Assembly (NCBI GenBank): GCA_023422695.1
Contig: JAFAGN010000041.1
Span: 1-52,762, forward strand
Direction: 5' to 3'
DNA from: Pseudomonadota bacterium
GTDB lineage: Bacteria > Pseudomonadota > Alphaproteobacteria > Sphingomonadales > Sphingomonadaceae
DNA length: 52,762 bases
Under the pieces are notes generated by a model. That model did not search any database. It worked only from the letters and a program-made list of their open reading frames with translations, and was not told the origin of the DNA. Positions 34,532 through 42,442 of this stretch are shown here, in pieces. Position numbers and translations under genes: made by a program. Position 1 is the stretch's first letter. Each line of letters opens with the position of its first letter.

Positions 34532-36016
34532 TCAGGTAGCACGTTCCAGCATCAGCTTGGCGGTCGCTTTAGCGCTCCCCACCACCCCCGGAATCCCCGC
34601 CCCCGGATGCGTGCCCGCGCCCACGAAATAGAGATTCGAGATCACATCGTCGCGGTTGTGCGCCCGGAAATAGGCGCTTTGCCACAGCACCGGTTCCAGG
34701 CTGAACGCGCTGCCCAGATGCGCCGACAGGTCGCGGCCGAAATCGGCAGGGGTGTAGTGGAAGCTGGTCGCGAGATTGGCCCTCAGCCCCGGCAGCATCC
34801 GTGCCTCGACCTCGTCGAGGATCGCATCGGCAAACTGCTGGCCGAACGCGCCGTCCCAATCGACCTTGGCCTTGCCCAGATGCGCGACCGGGGCGAGCGC
34901 GTAGAAGGTCGCATAGCCATCGGGCGCCATCGCCTTGTCGGTCGCGGTCGGGTGGTGGAGGTAGAGCGAGAAATCATCGGGGACGACGCCATTTTTGTAG
35001 ATGTCGTCAAGCAGTCCCTTGTAGCGCGGCCCGAACAGGATGCTGTGATGCGCAATATCGGGATAGTCGCCCTTGACCCCGAAATGGACGACGAACAGCG
35101 ACGGCGACCAGCGTTTGCGCGCCAGCGATTTGGCCGCTTTTTTTCCGTGCGGATGATCACTCAGCAGCCCGGCATAATTGTGCATCATGTCGCCGTTCGA
35201 CGCGATCATGTCGGCTTTGCCGCGCCACCCGCTCGCGGTTTGCACCGCGGTGGCGCGGTCGCCCTGCGTTTCGATCTTCGTCACCGGATCGGCGAGGCGG
35301 ATCGTTCCGCCCAGCCGCTCGAACAGCGCCACCATCCCTGCGACCAGCCGGTTGGTGCCGCCGCGCGCGAACCACACCCCGCCATCCTTTTCGATCGTGT
35401 GGATCAGCGCATAGATCGAACTGGTGCTCATCGGGTTGCCACCGACGAGCAAAGTGTGGAACGACAACGCCTGCCGCAGCCGCTCGTCCTGCACATAGGA
35501 GGAGACGATCGAATAGACGCTGCGCCACGCCTGATATTTCATCAGCGCCGGTGCCGCCTTGATCATCGAGGCGAAGTCGAGGAAGGTCGCCGAGCCGAGC
35601 TTGACATAGCCCTCCTCGTAAACGCCCTTCGAATAGGTCAGGAATTTCTCATACCCCGCGACGTCGGCGGGATTGAGCTTGGCGATCTCGGCATTGAGCG
35701 CCGCCTCGTCGTTCGAATAGTCGAAATTGGTGCCGTCGGGCCAGTTGAGCCGGTAGAACGGCATTACCGGGTCGAGCGTCACATCGGCGGCCATGTCCTG
35801 CCCGCTGAGCGCCCATAATTCCTGGAGGCATGGCGGGTCGGTGATCACCGTCGGACCGGCGTCGAAGGTGAATCCCTGCCGCTGCCAGTGATAGCCGCGC
35901 CCCCCCGCCTTGTCGCGCGCCTCGACGATCGTTGTCGCCACCCCCGCCGATTGCAGGCGGATGGCAAGCGCGAGGCCGCCGAAACCGGCGCCGATGACGA
36001 TGGCAGTACGGGTCAT
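34532..36016 (-). CDS. crtI: Phytoene desaturase
   Basis: A 494-residue flavoprotein of the CrtI family converting phytoene to lycopene in the membrane. The FAD-binding start AIVIGAGFGGLALAIRL, the SSYVQDERLRQALSFHTLLVGGNP segment and the C-terminal YFVGAGTHPGAGIPGVVGSAKA motif are all there. Its ATG overlaps the crtY stop by four bases. Usual family length, intact. Confidence 0.96.
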   Translation of the reverse strand: MTRTAIVIGAGFGGLALAIRLQSAGVATTIVEARDKAGGRGYHWQRQGFTFDAGPTVITDPPCLQELWALSGQDMAADVTLDPVMPFYRLNWPDGTNFDYSNDEAALNAEIAKLNPADVAGYEKFLTYSKGVYEEGYVKLGSATFLDFASMIKAAPALMKYQAWRSVYSIVSSYVQDERLRQALSFHTLLVGGNPMSTSSIYALIHTIEKDGGVWFARGGTNRLVAGMVALFERLGGTIRLADPVTKIETQGDRATAVQTASGWRGKADMIASNGDMMHNYAGLLSDHPHGKKAAKSLARKRWSPSLFVVHFGVKGDYPDIAHHSILFGPRYKGLLDDIYKNGVVPDDFSLYLHHPTATDKAMAPDGYATFYALAPVAHLGKAKVDWDGAFGQQFADAILDEVEARMLPGLRANLATSFHYTPADFGRDLSAHLGSAFSLEPVLWQSAYFRAHNRDDVISNLYFVGAGTHPGAGIPGVVGSAKATAKLMLERAT

Positions 36017-37170
36017 TTCCAGTCCAGTTTCGACAGCGCCGCAAGCGCGCGGCGAACAGATACGGGCGGCTTGCCCGCCAGGATGCGCAATTTGTCGGCG
36101 GCGTTCGAGCGGCCCGCGTAAAAGCGGGCAATCAGGCCGGGCGCAAGGCCATAGAAGCGCTGGAATATTCGGTAGCGTTCGTCGGGTTCGGCGGCGCGGA
36201 ACAGCATTGCGCCGAGCATCCGGTAATAACGCTGGCGGCGCCAGGCCGCCATGGCGCGGGCGCGGAGACGCGGACCGAGGTCGCCGCGGTCGACCAGCGC
36301 GGGCAGCGCCGCCGCCGTCCGCACGGCATCGGGCAGCGAATAGCCGGTCATCGCATGGAACACCCCGGCGCGCACGCCGATGCGGCCTACGCGGTCGATC
36401 GGCGGCCACAAACGGTCGAAATCGCCCGCGACCACGACTGGCAGCACCCCGGTTTCCTCGCGCGTCACCGCGGTGACATTCCATTGCCGCCGCGCCGCAT
36501 AGGCCGCGATCCGATCGCGGATCGCACCAACATCGAGATCGGGCGCATTGCTGTAATAGGTGTCCTCGACAAAGATCGTCTCGGCGTCAAATGGCAGCAG
36601 ATAGACGAAACGATAGCCGTCCAATTGCTCGACCGTCGCGTCCATCACGACGGGCCGTTGGATGCCATGCCCGCCCTCGACGGTCAGCGCCTGCCCGACA
36701 AATTTCTGCCAGCCGCAGTCGAGCATCGAGGTTTTGCCGGTGCCGCGCGCGTCGATGACATGCTTGGCCGACAATCGCCCGCCGCGTGCCAGCAGTACAT
36801 GGTCGGGTGCGACATGCTTCGCCCGGTCGGCGATGATCCGCCCCGCGGGGAGCGCCGCGGTCACCGCTTCGGCCAGCGCCTCGCCGGTGATGCTCTTATA
36901 CCCCATCCGCACCCGCCGCTCGCGCTCCGGAAAGGCGACGTCATAACGGTCCCAGTGATAGCGGACGAGCGGCGCGACGAGCCAGCGGTCGCGCTTGGCG
37001 ATGTCGCTGTCGAAAAACGACCAGATGTGATTGCCGCCGATCGCATCGGGTTCGATCAGCCGCACGTCAAGCTTCGGCCGCTTGGCGGTCAGCGCCAGCG
37101 CCGCGAGCCCGCCGGCCAGCCCGCCGCCGACGATGGCGATGTCGCAATAATCGGGTTCGGCCGCGGTCAT
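36013..37170 (-). CDS. crtY: Lycopene beta-cyclase
   Basis: A 385-residue CrtY-type cyclase forming beta-carotene from lycopene. It has the dinucleotide fold IAIVGGGLAGGLAALAL, IWSFF after it, the DGYRFVYLLPFDAETIFVEDTYYS segment with the catalytic acidic pair, and GVRAGVFHAMTGYSLPDAV. It is the first gene of the minus-strand carotenoid operon, divergent from the hydroxylase gene; a palindromic repeat lies in between. Confidence 0.95.
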   Translation of the reverse strand: MTAAEPDYCDIAIVGGGLAGGLAALALTAKRPKLDVRLIEPDAIGGNHIWSFFDSDIAKRDRWLVAPLVRYHWDRYDVAFPERERRVRMGYKSITGEALAEAVTAALPAGRIIADRAKHVAPDHVLLARGGRLSAKHVIDARGTGKTSMLDCGWQKFVGQALTVEGGHGIQRPVVMDATVEQLDGYRFVYLLPFDAETIFVEDTYYSNAPDLDVGAIRDRIAAYAARRQWNVTAVTREETGVLPVVVAGDFDRLWPPIDRVGRIGVRAGVFHAMTGYSLPDAVRTAAALPALVDRGDLGPRLRARAMAAWRRQRYYRMLGAMLFRAAEPDERYRIFQRFYGLAPGLIARFYAGRSNAADKLRILAGKPPVSVRRALAALSKLDWK

Positions 37171-37226
37171 CGCCCCGCCCTAGCTGAGGTCGCGGTACGG
37201 TGGAAGTCACTTGACCACGCCTCTTG

Positions 37227-37318
37227 CCCCGTTCGCCCTGAGCTTGTCGAAGGGCTGTTCTTTTCTTTCTCGGGTTCAAAGAAAGGACGATGCTTCGACA
37301 AGCTCAGCACGAACGGGG
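37227..37318. repeat. Dispersed sphingomonad palindrome, copy 3
   Basis: Arms 37227-37252 and 37293-37318 pair at 24 of 26 positions (core GAGCTTGTCGAAG). It lies in the divergent crtY/hydroxylase intergenic region, directly where promoters would be expected. Confidence 0.9.
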
Positions 37319-37361
37319 ATGGGTTGGTGACAAATCATCATAGGTTCGCCAAAACTGAGAG

Positions 37362-38126
37362 GTGTCTCAAAGCTTGCTCCCCATTGCGCTATCCGCCCTT
37401 GCAATGACCGCGATCGTCGGGGTCCGCTATCTGCTCAGCAGCGGCGGTTTCGCGCTGGCGACGCGGCTCAAGCACCCCGGCCTCTATCGCGGGCTGGAAC
37501 CCCAGATGCGCCGCGAGATCGGCTGGAGCCTGACCAGCGCGGCGATCTACGGCATCCCCGCGGGGATCGTCGCCTGGGGGTGGCAGACGCACGGCTGGAC
37601 GCGCATCTACACCGACATCGATGCGTTTCCGCTGTGGTATCTGCCCGTCAGCCTGCTCGCCTATCTGCTGCTTCACGACACCTGGTTTTACTGGACGCAC
37701 CGCTGGATGCACCGGCCCGCGCTGTTCCGCATCGCCCACGCGGTCCATCACGACAGCCGACCGCCGACCGCGTGGGCGGCGATGAGCTTTCATCCGGTCG
37801 AGGCCATCACCGGGGCGGTGGTCATCCCCGCGCTGGTGTGCCTCATCCCGATCCAAGTGGGCGTGCTGGGACTGGTGCTGACGATCATGACCGTGATGGG
37901 GGTGGGCAATCATATGGGGTGGGAAATGTTTCCGCGCGCGCTCGTTCATGGACCAGTCGGGCGGTGCCTGATAACGGCGACGCATCACGAGCAGCATCAT
38001 GCCGCTTACCGGGGGAATTATGGCCTTTACTTTCGCTTCTGGGACAAGTTTTGCGGCACCGATATTGGGCTTGGCGATTTTGCCGCTGCTCACCGCCGCC
38101 GCGCCGCCGCCAACGCCCGGCGTTGA
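37362..38126 (+). CDS. Sterol desaturase/fatty-acid hydroxylase family protein, probable carotenoid hydroxylase
   Basis: A 254-residue integral membrane di-iron enzyme with the histidine clusters HDTWFYWTHRWMH, HAVHHDS and THHEQHH. Its position beside crtY suggests that it hydroxylates the carotenoid rings. However, it is longer than classical CrtZ (about 170 residues) and lacks the CrtZ-type motif spacing, so a different ring position or a lipid substrate is possible. The GTG start at 37362 has only a weak ribosome site; an ATG at 37404 would shorten the N-terminus by 14 residues. Its last 107 bases overlap the next gene in another frame. Confidence 0.72.
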   Translation: MSQSLLPIALSALAMTAIVGVRYLLSSGGFALATRLKHPGLYRGLEPQMRREIGWSLTSAAIYGIPAGIVAWGWQTHGWTRIYTDIDAFPLWYLPVSLLAYLLLHDTWFYWTHRWMHRPALFRIAHAVHHDSRPPTAWAAMSFHPVEAITGAVVIPALVCLIPIQVGVLGLVLTIMTVMGVGNHMGWEMFPRALVHGPVGRCLITATHHEQHHAAYRGNYGLYFRFWDKFCGTDIGLGDFAAAHRRRAAANARR

Positions 38127-38481
38127 GATCAGCGTTACCGGGCTGCGCAACACCAAGGGGCAGCTGCTGGTCTGCCTGACCGCCAACCCCAAAGCCTTTC
38201 CCGATTGCAGCAAGGACAAGGCGTCGGTGCGCATGGCGGTGAAGGTTGCGAACGCAGGCCATTTCAAGGTCGCCGCGCCCGCCGACGGCACCTACGCGAT
38301 CGCCGTCGTTCACGACGAAAACAGTAACAACAAGATGGATATGGCGCTGTTTTTGCCCAAGGAAGGCTTTGGATTTTCGCGCAATCCCGCGATCGGCATG
38401 GGCGCCCCCAAGTTCAAATCGGCGAGTTTTGCGGTCACCGGCGACACGCGGCAGGCGATCAAGATGAAATATATGCTCTAG
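38020..38481 (+). CDS. DUF2141 secreted protein
   Basis: About 153 residues: a signal-peptide-like hydrophobic start (ILGLAILPLLTAAAPP), then the DUF2141 domain (ISVTGLRNTKGQLLVCLTA, YAIAVVHDENSNNKMDMALF, EGFGFSRNP). These are small beta-sandwich periplasmic proteins of unknown function often found beside carotenoid genes. The ATG at 38020 has a strong GGGGGA site although it lies well inside the hydroxylase gene, a real out-of-frame overlap of 107 bases. Confidence 0.8.
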   Translation: MAFTFASGTSFAAPILGLAILPLLTAAAPPPTPGVEISVTGLRNTKGQLLVCLTANPKAFPDCSKDKASVRMAVKVANAGHFKVAAPADGTYAIAVVHDENSNNKMDMALFLPKEGFGFSRNPAIGMGAPKFKSASFAVTGDTRQAIKMKYML

Positions 38482-38514
38482 TGAGCACGCGGACGGGCGG
38501 CTAAAGCTGCGCAC

Positions 38515-40266
38515 GTGACCGCGCCCCTCCCCCGCATCGCCGCTTTCGCCGACCGCTGGCCCAAGCTTGTTGCCCTTTCATTGGGCGCCATCTCGGCGAC
38601 GGGGTTTGCGCCGCTCCATCTCTGGCCGCTGACCTTGCTCGCGCTCGCGGGCTGGATGACGCTTGTCGCGCGTAGTCAAAAGGGGTGGCGGACGTTCGGG
38701 ATCGGCTGGGCGTTCGGGGTCGGGCATTTTGTCGTCGGACTGAACTGGATTGCGACGGCGTTCACCTATCAGGCGGCGATGCCCGCATGGCTGGGGTGGA
38801 TCGCGGTGGTGCTGCTGGCGCTGTATCTGGCGGTGTATCCGGCGCTCGCGGCGTGGGGGGCATGGGCGATGCGGAGATACGTCGTTCCAGCCTCCAAAAC
38901 CGTCGCCCCCGCGGCGGCGGGGGCCGCTGACGGTTTACCCGACGCAGAAGGTGCAAACCCGCTGGTGACCCCCGCCTCCGCGGGGTCGACGCTGTCCTTC
39001 GTCCTCGCCTTTGCCGCGCTATGGACGCTCACCGAATGGCTCCGCAGCTGGGTGTTCACCGGCTTTGCATGGAATCCGCTGAGCGCTTCCTTTGTGCCGT
39101 TGACGCCCCTGCTCTCACCGACACGGCTGATCGGCACCTATGGCATGTCGGCCATCGCCATGCTCGCAGCGGGATTCATTCTTGCGCAGGCCATGCGATG
39201 GCTGCCAGCCTGGCGACGCGCGGTCGGTCCGTCGCTCAAGGATGGCACGTATCCGACCATCATCCTCGGCGGTCTGCTGGTCGGCATGCTGGGCATGGCG
39301 CTGGTGTTTGCTCAAGCCAGCGCCGTCGGCAATTTGGCGGAAACTGCTCTCAATTCGGCCGACGCACCGTCACCCAAAGCCATCCCCATCACCGTGGTCC
39401 AGCCCAATGTCGGCCAGGCCGACAAATGGGTCGGTGCCAAGGCGGACGCCAATTTCGCCAAGCTCGCGCGGTTGACCGCGCCGAAGGATGACACACCGCG
39501 GCTGATCCTGTGGCCCGAGGCGGCGGTGCCCGATTATCTCGAATGGGGTTATCCCGCGGTTTATTACGACCGCTCACCCGCCGCGGCGCGCACGCGGCTG
39601 ACCGCGCTGATGAACCCTGATGACGTGATGCTGCTCGGCGCGCTCAAGCTTGAGCTCGACAAAAGCGGCGACGTCGTCGGCGCGCGCAATGCGGTGATGA
39701 CCGTCCATGCCGACGGCACCTTGGGTCCGCGGTACGACAAGGCGCATCTGGTGCCTTACGGCGAATATCTGCCCATGCGCCCCATATTGTCGGCGATCGG
39801 CCTGTCGCGCCTTGCCCCCGGCGACATCGATTTCTGGCCCGGGCCCGGACCGCGCACGCTCGACCTCGGCGCTTTCGGGCGGGCGGGACTGCAAATCTGT
39901 TACGAGATCATCTTTTCGGGGCAGGTGGTCGACCGCGACCACCGGCCCGATTTCATCTTCAATCCGTCGAACGACGCCTGGTTCGGCGCCTGGGGTCCGC
40001 CGCAGCATCTGGCGCAGGCGCGGCTGCGCGCGATCGAGGAGGGGCTGCCGGTGATCCGCGCTACCCCGACCGGGATCAGCGCGGTGATCGACGCCGATGG
40101 CCGCATCCGAGAATCGTTGCCGATGCACGCGGCCGGGCGGATCGACACGGTGGCCCCGCCCGCGCACGCCCCGACGCTGTTCGCGCGCTATGGCAATATC
40201 CTGCCGGTCGGATTCGCGCTGCTGCTGCTCGCGGCGGCCATTGCCTTTCGCCGCCGTGGCCGCTAA
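38515..40266 (+). CDS. lnt: Apolipoprotein N-acyltransferase
   Basis: A 583-residue inner-membrane enzyme that N-acylates lipoproteins. Membrane helices fill the first 260 residues; a nitrilase-like periplasmic domain follows, with the triad Glu335 (LWPEAAVPD), Lys409 (RYDKAHLVPYGEY) and Cys462 (LQICYEIIF); a final helix ends the protein. Residues about 121-160 are a Pro/Ala-rich insertion (SKTVAPAAAGAADG...) encoded by GC-rich inverted repeats, not part of the family core. The start codon is GTG. Confidence 0.93.
   Translation: MTAPLPRIAAFADRWPKLVALSLGAISATGFAPLHLWPLTLLALAGWMTLVARSQKGWRTFGIGWAFGVGHFVVGLNWIATAFTYQAAMPAWLGWIAVVLLALYLAVYPALAAWGAWAMRRYVVPASKTVAPAAAGAADGLPDAEGANPLVTPASAGSTLSFVLAFAALWTLTEWLRSWVFTGFAWNPLSASFVPLTPLLSPTRLIGTYGMSAIAMLAAGFILAQAMRWLPAWRRAVGPSLKDGTYPTIILGGLLVGMLGMALVFAQASAVGNLAETALNSADAPSPKAIPITVVQPNVGQADKWVGAKADANFAKLARLTAPKDDTPRLILWPEAAVPDYLEWGYPAVYYDRSPAAARTRLTALMNPDDVMLLGALKLELDKSGDVVGARNAVMTVHADGTLGPRYDKAHLVPYGEYLPMRPILSAIGLSRLAPGDIDFWPGPGPRTLDLGAFGRAGLQICYEIIFSGQVVDRDHRPDFIFNPSNDAWFGAWGPPQHLAQARLRAIEEGLPVIRATPTGISAVIDADGRIRESLPMHAAGRIDTVAPPAHAPTLFARYGNILPVGFALLLLAAAIAFRRRGR
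38897..38993. repeat. GC-rich inverted repeats inside lnt
   Basis: AAACCGTC and GACGGTTT flank a GCCCCCGC/GCGGGGGC stem at about 38898-38938, and a second hairpin CCCCGCctccGCGGGG follows at about 38971-38986. The unit stays in frame and codes for a low-complexity loop of Lnt, as expected for a captured repeat element. Confidence 0.6.
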
Positions 40267-40278
40267 CAGCACCGGCAC

Positions 40279-40294
40279 ATAAAGCTTCCTTTAT
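40279..40294 (+). promoter_or_regulatory. Hairpin in the metK leader
   Basis: ATAAAG-CTTC-CTTTAT forms a perfect 6-bp stem with a 4-base loop, 23 bases before the metK start in a 51-base gap after lnt. It does not match a SAM riboswitch class I can recall. It could also contain a promoter -10 (TTTATATT). Confidence 0.3.
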
Positions 40295-40317
40295 ATTCAA
40301 CTCCCAAAAGGCTCACA

Positions 40318-41538
40318 ATGCGCAACAGCTTCCTGTTCACCTCCGAAAGCGTGTCCGAAGGACATCCCGACAAGGTGGCCGACCAGATCAGCGATTCGAT
40401 CGTCGACCTGTTCCTGTCGAAGGATCCCGAAGCGCGCGTCGCGTGCGAAACGCTGACCACGACGCAGCTGGTCGTGCTGGCTGGCGAGATTCGCTGCAAA
40501 GGCGTTTATGAAGACGGTGCTTGGGCACCCGGGGCGCTTGAGGAGATTGAGGCCACCGTCCGCAACACGGTGAAGGAAATCGGTTACGAACAGGATGGCT
40601 TCCACTGGCAGACCTTTCGCTTCGAAAATAATCTGCACGGCCAGTCGGCGCACATCGCGCAAGGCGTCGACGAAAGCGACGACAAGGACGAAGGCGCCGG
40701 CGATCAGGGCATCATGTTCGGTTACGCGTCGGACGAAACCCCCGATCTGATGCCGGCGACGCTGGATTATAGCCACAAGATTCTCGAGCGCATGGCTGCC
40801 GACCGCAAGGCCGGGATCGCACCGTTCCTCGAGCCCGATGCCAAGAGCCAGGTGACGCTGCGCTATGCCAACGAACGCCCGGTCGAGGCGACCGCGATCG
40901 TCGTGTCGACCCAGCATGTGCCCGGTTATTTCTTCCATAATGGCGAGGGCGATGAGGCCCGATACATCGAACTGCGCAAATATGTCCTTGGCGTGATCGC
41001 CGACGTACTGCCCGCCGAGTTGCTGACGGCCAATACCGTCTATCACATCAACCCGACCGGGCGCTTCGAGATCGGCGGCCCCGACGGCGATGCCGGTTTG
41101 ACCGGGCGCAAGATCATCGTCGACACCTATGGCGGCGCCAGCCCGCACGGTGGCGGCGCGTTCAGCGGCAAGGATCCGACCAAGGTCGACCGCTCGGCGG
41201 CGTATATCACCCGCTATCTGGCGAAGAATATCGTCGCCGCGGGCCTCGCGCGGCGGTGCACGATCCAGCTGAGCTATGCGATCGGCGTCGCCGAGCCGCT
41301 GTCGATCTATGTCGACCTGCACGGTACCGGCACCGTCGAGGAAAGCCGCATCGAAGCCGCGATCCCGCAGCTCGTGCGCCTGACGCCGAAGGGGATCCGC
41401 ACCCACCTCGGTCTCAACAAGCCGATCTACAAGCAGACCGCGGCCTATGGCCATTTCGGGCGCACTGCGGACGGCGATGCGTTCCCGTGGGAGCGGACCG
41501 ACCTGACCGACAAGCTGAAGGCGGCGCTCGCCGCCTGA
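40318..41538 (+). CDS. metK: S-adenosylmethionine synthase
   Basis: A 406-residue enzyme making SAM from methionine and ATP. The start FTSESVSEGHPDKVADQISD, the GAGDQGIMFGYA motif, and the phosphate-binding GGGAFSGKDPTKVDRS segment are canonical. Full length and intact, with an AAAAGG ribosome site. Confidence 0.98.
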   Translation: MRNSFLFTSESVSEGHPDKVADQISDSIVDLFLSKDPEARVACETLTTTQLVVLAGEIRCKGVYEDGAWAPGALEEIEATVRNTVKEIGYEQDGFHWQTFRFENNLHGQSAHIAQGVDESDDKDEGAGDQGIMFGYASDETPDLMPATLDYSHKILERMAADRKAGIAPFLEPDAKSQVTLRYANERPVEATAIVVSTQHVPGYFFHNGEGDEARYIELRKYVLGVIADVLPAELLTANTVYHINPTGRFEIGGPDGDAGLTGRKIIVDTYGGASPHGGGAFSGKDPTKVDRSAAYITRYLAKNIVAAGLARRCTIQLSYAIGVAEPLSIYVDLHGTGTVEESRIEAAIPQLVRLTPKGIRTHLGLNKPIYKQTAAYGHFGRTADGDAFPWERTDLTDKLKAALAA

Positions 41539-41546
41539 CCGGTGCC

Positions 41547-41565
41547 GGGGGCGCTTGCCGCCCCC
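41547..41565. terminator. GC-rich hairpin between metK and trmB
   Basis: GGGGGCG and CGCCCCC pair across a 5-base loop (CTTGC), 8 bases after the metK stop. No T tail follows, so it may stall or protect rather than terminate; trmB begins 25 bases later. Confidence 0.45.
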
Positions 41566-41590
41566 GCCCAACGCCGCTAGGGCGCGCCGC

Positions 41591-42304
41591 ATGACTGCAC
41601 ATAAGCCCGGCGATCCGACGACGATCAACCGCCTCTACGGCCGTTCGAAGGGCAAGCCCCTGCGCGCCGGACAGCAGGAACTGGTCGACACGCTGTTGCC
41701 GCAGATCGCGGTGCCGGAAGTTGGCGAAGTTTCCGCGCAGCGTGTGTTCGGATCCGAATGTCCGTTGCATTTTGAAATCGGTTTTGGCGGCGGCGAGCAT
41801 ATGGCGGGCCGCGCCGACATGCTGCCCGATCATGGCTTCATCGGTGCGGAGCCGTTCATCAACGGGGTCGCACAGGCGCTGGTCCATGTTGCGGGCGATC
41901 ATGGCGCGAAGCTGCCGCTGGGCAATGTCCGCATTCATCATGGCGACGCGCTGGAAGTGTTGCAGCGCATCCCCGATGGCGCGCTGAGCTTTGCCTATCT
42001 GCTCCATCCCGATCCGTGGCCCAAGGCGCGCCATGCGAAGCGGCGGATGATGAACGACGGGCCGCTCGACCTGATCGCAGCCAAGCTGAAACCCGGCGGC
42101 GAGTTCCGGTTCGGCACCGACCACCCGATTTATCTGCAACATGCGCTGATGGTGATGCGGCGCCACCGGCACCAGTTCGAATGGCTGGCGCAGGATGCCG
42201 GGGATTTCCAGAACCGCCCCGGGGGCTGGCCCGAAACGCGCTACGAAGCCAAGGCGCGCCGGCTGGGCCACGAAGTCTGGTACTTCCGATTCCGGCGTAG
42301 ATAG
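41591..42304 (+). CDS. trmB: tRNA (guanine-N7-)-methyltransferase
   Basis: A 237-residue TrmB enzyme that methylates G46 of tRNA. The SAM-binding HFEIGFGGGEHMAGRA, the GAEPFINGVAQAL segment, and the family motif LLHPDPWPKARHAKRRMMN are complete. Uses SAM supplied by the neighbouring metK product. The integrase-led island begins 138 bases downstream. Confidence 0.95.
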   Translation: MTAHKPGDPTTINRLYGRSKGKPLRAGQQELVDTLLPQIAVPEVGEVSAQRVFGSECPLHFEIGFGGGEHMAGRADMLPDHGFIGAEPFINGVAQALVHVAGDHGAKLPLGNVRIHHGDALEVLQRIPDGALSFAYLLHPDPWPKARHAKRRMMNDGPLDLIAAKLKPGGEFRFGTDHPIYLQHALMVMRRHRHQFEWLAQDAGDFQNRPGGWPETRYEAKARRLGHEVWYFRFRRR

Positions 42305-42388
42305 GGATACGCCCGACGCCAAAAACGCTTTGTTTTCCTAGCTTTTCGTCGCCCTTCCTTTTCGCTATTATCCTTCGATATCCGCTAC

Positions 42389-42409
42389 GGTGATTGCTGG
42401 GTGATTGCT
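42389..42409. repeat. Tandem 10-bp direct repeat upstream of the integrase
   Basis: GGTGATTGCT occurs at 42389-42398 and again at 42400-42409, one helical turn apart. Short direct repeats beside an integrase gene often are recombinase or excisionase arm sites. Confidence 0.35.
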
Positions 42410-42442
42410 AGCTTTCGCCAATAGGGCACGAGGTTTGGCGAT

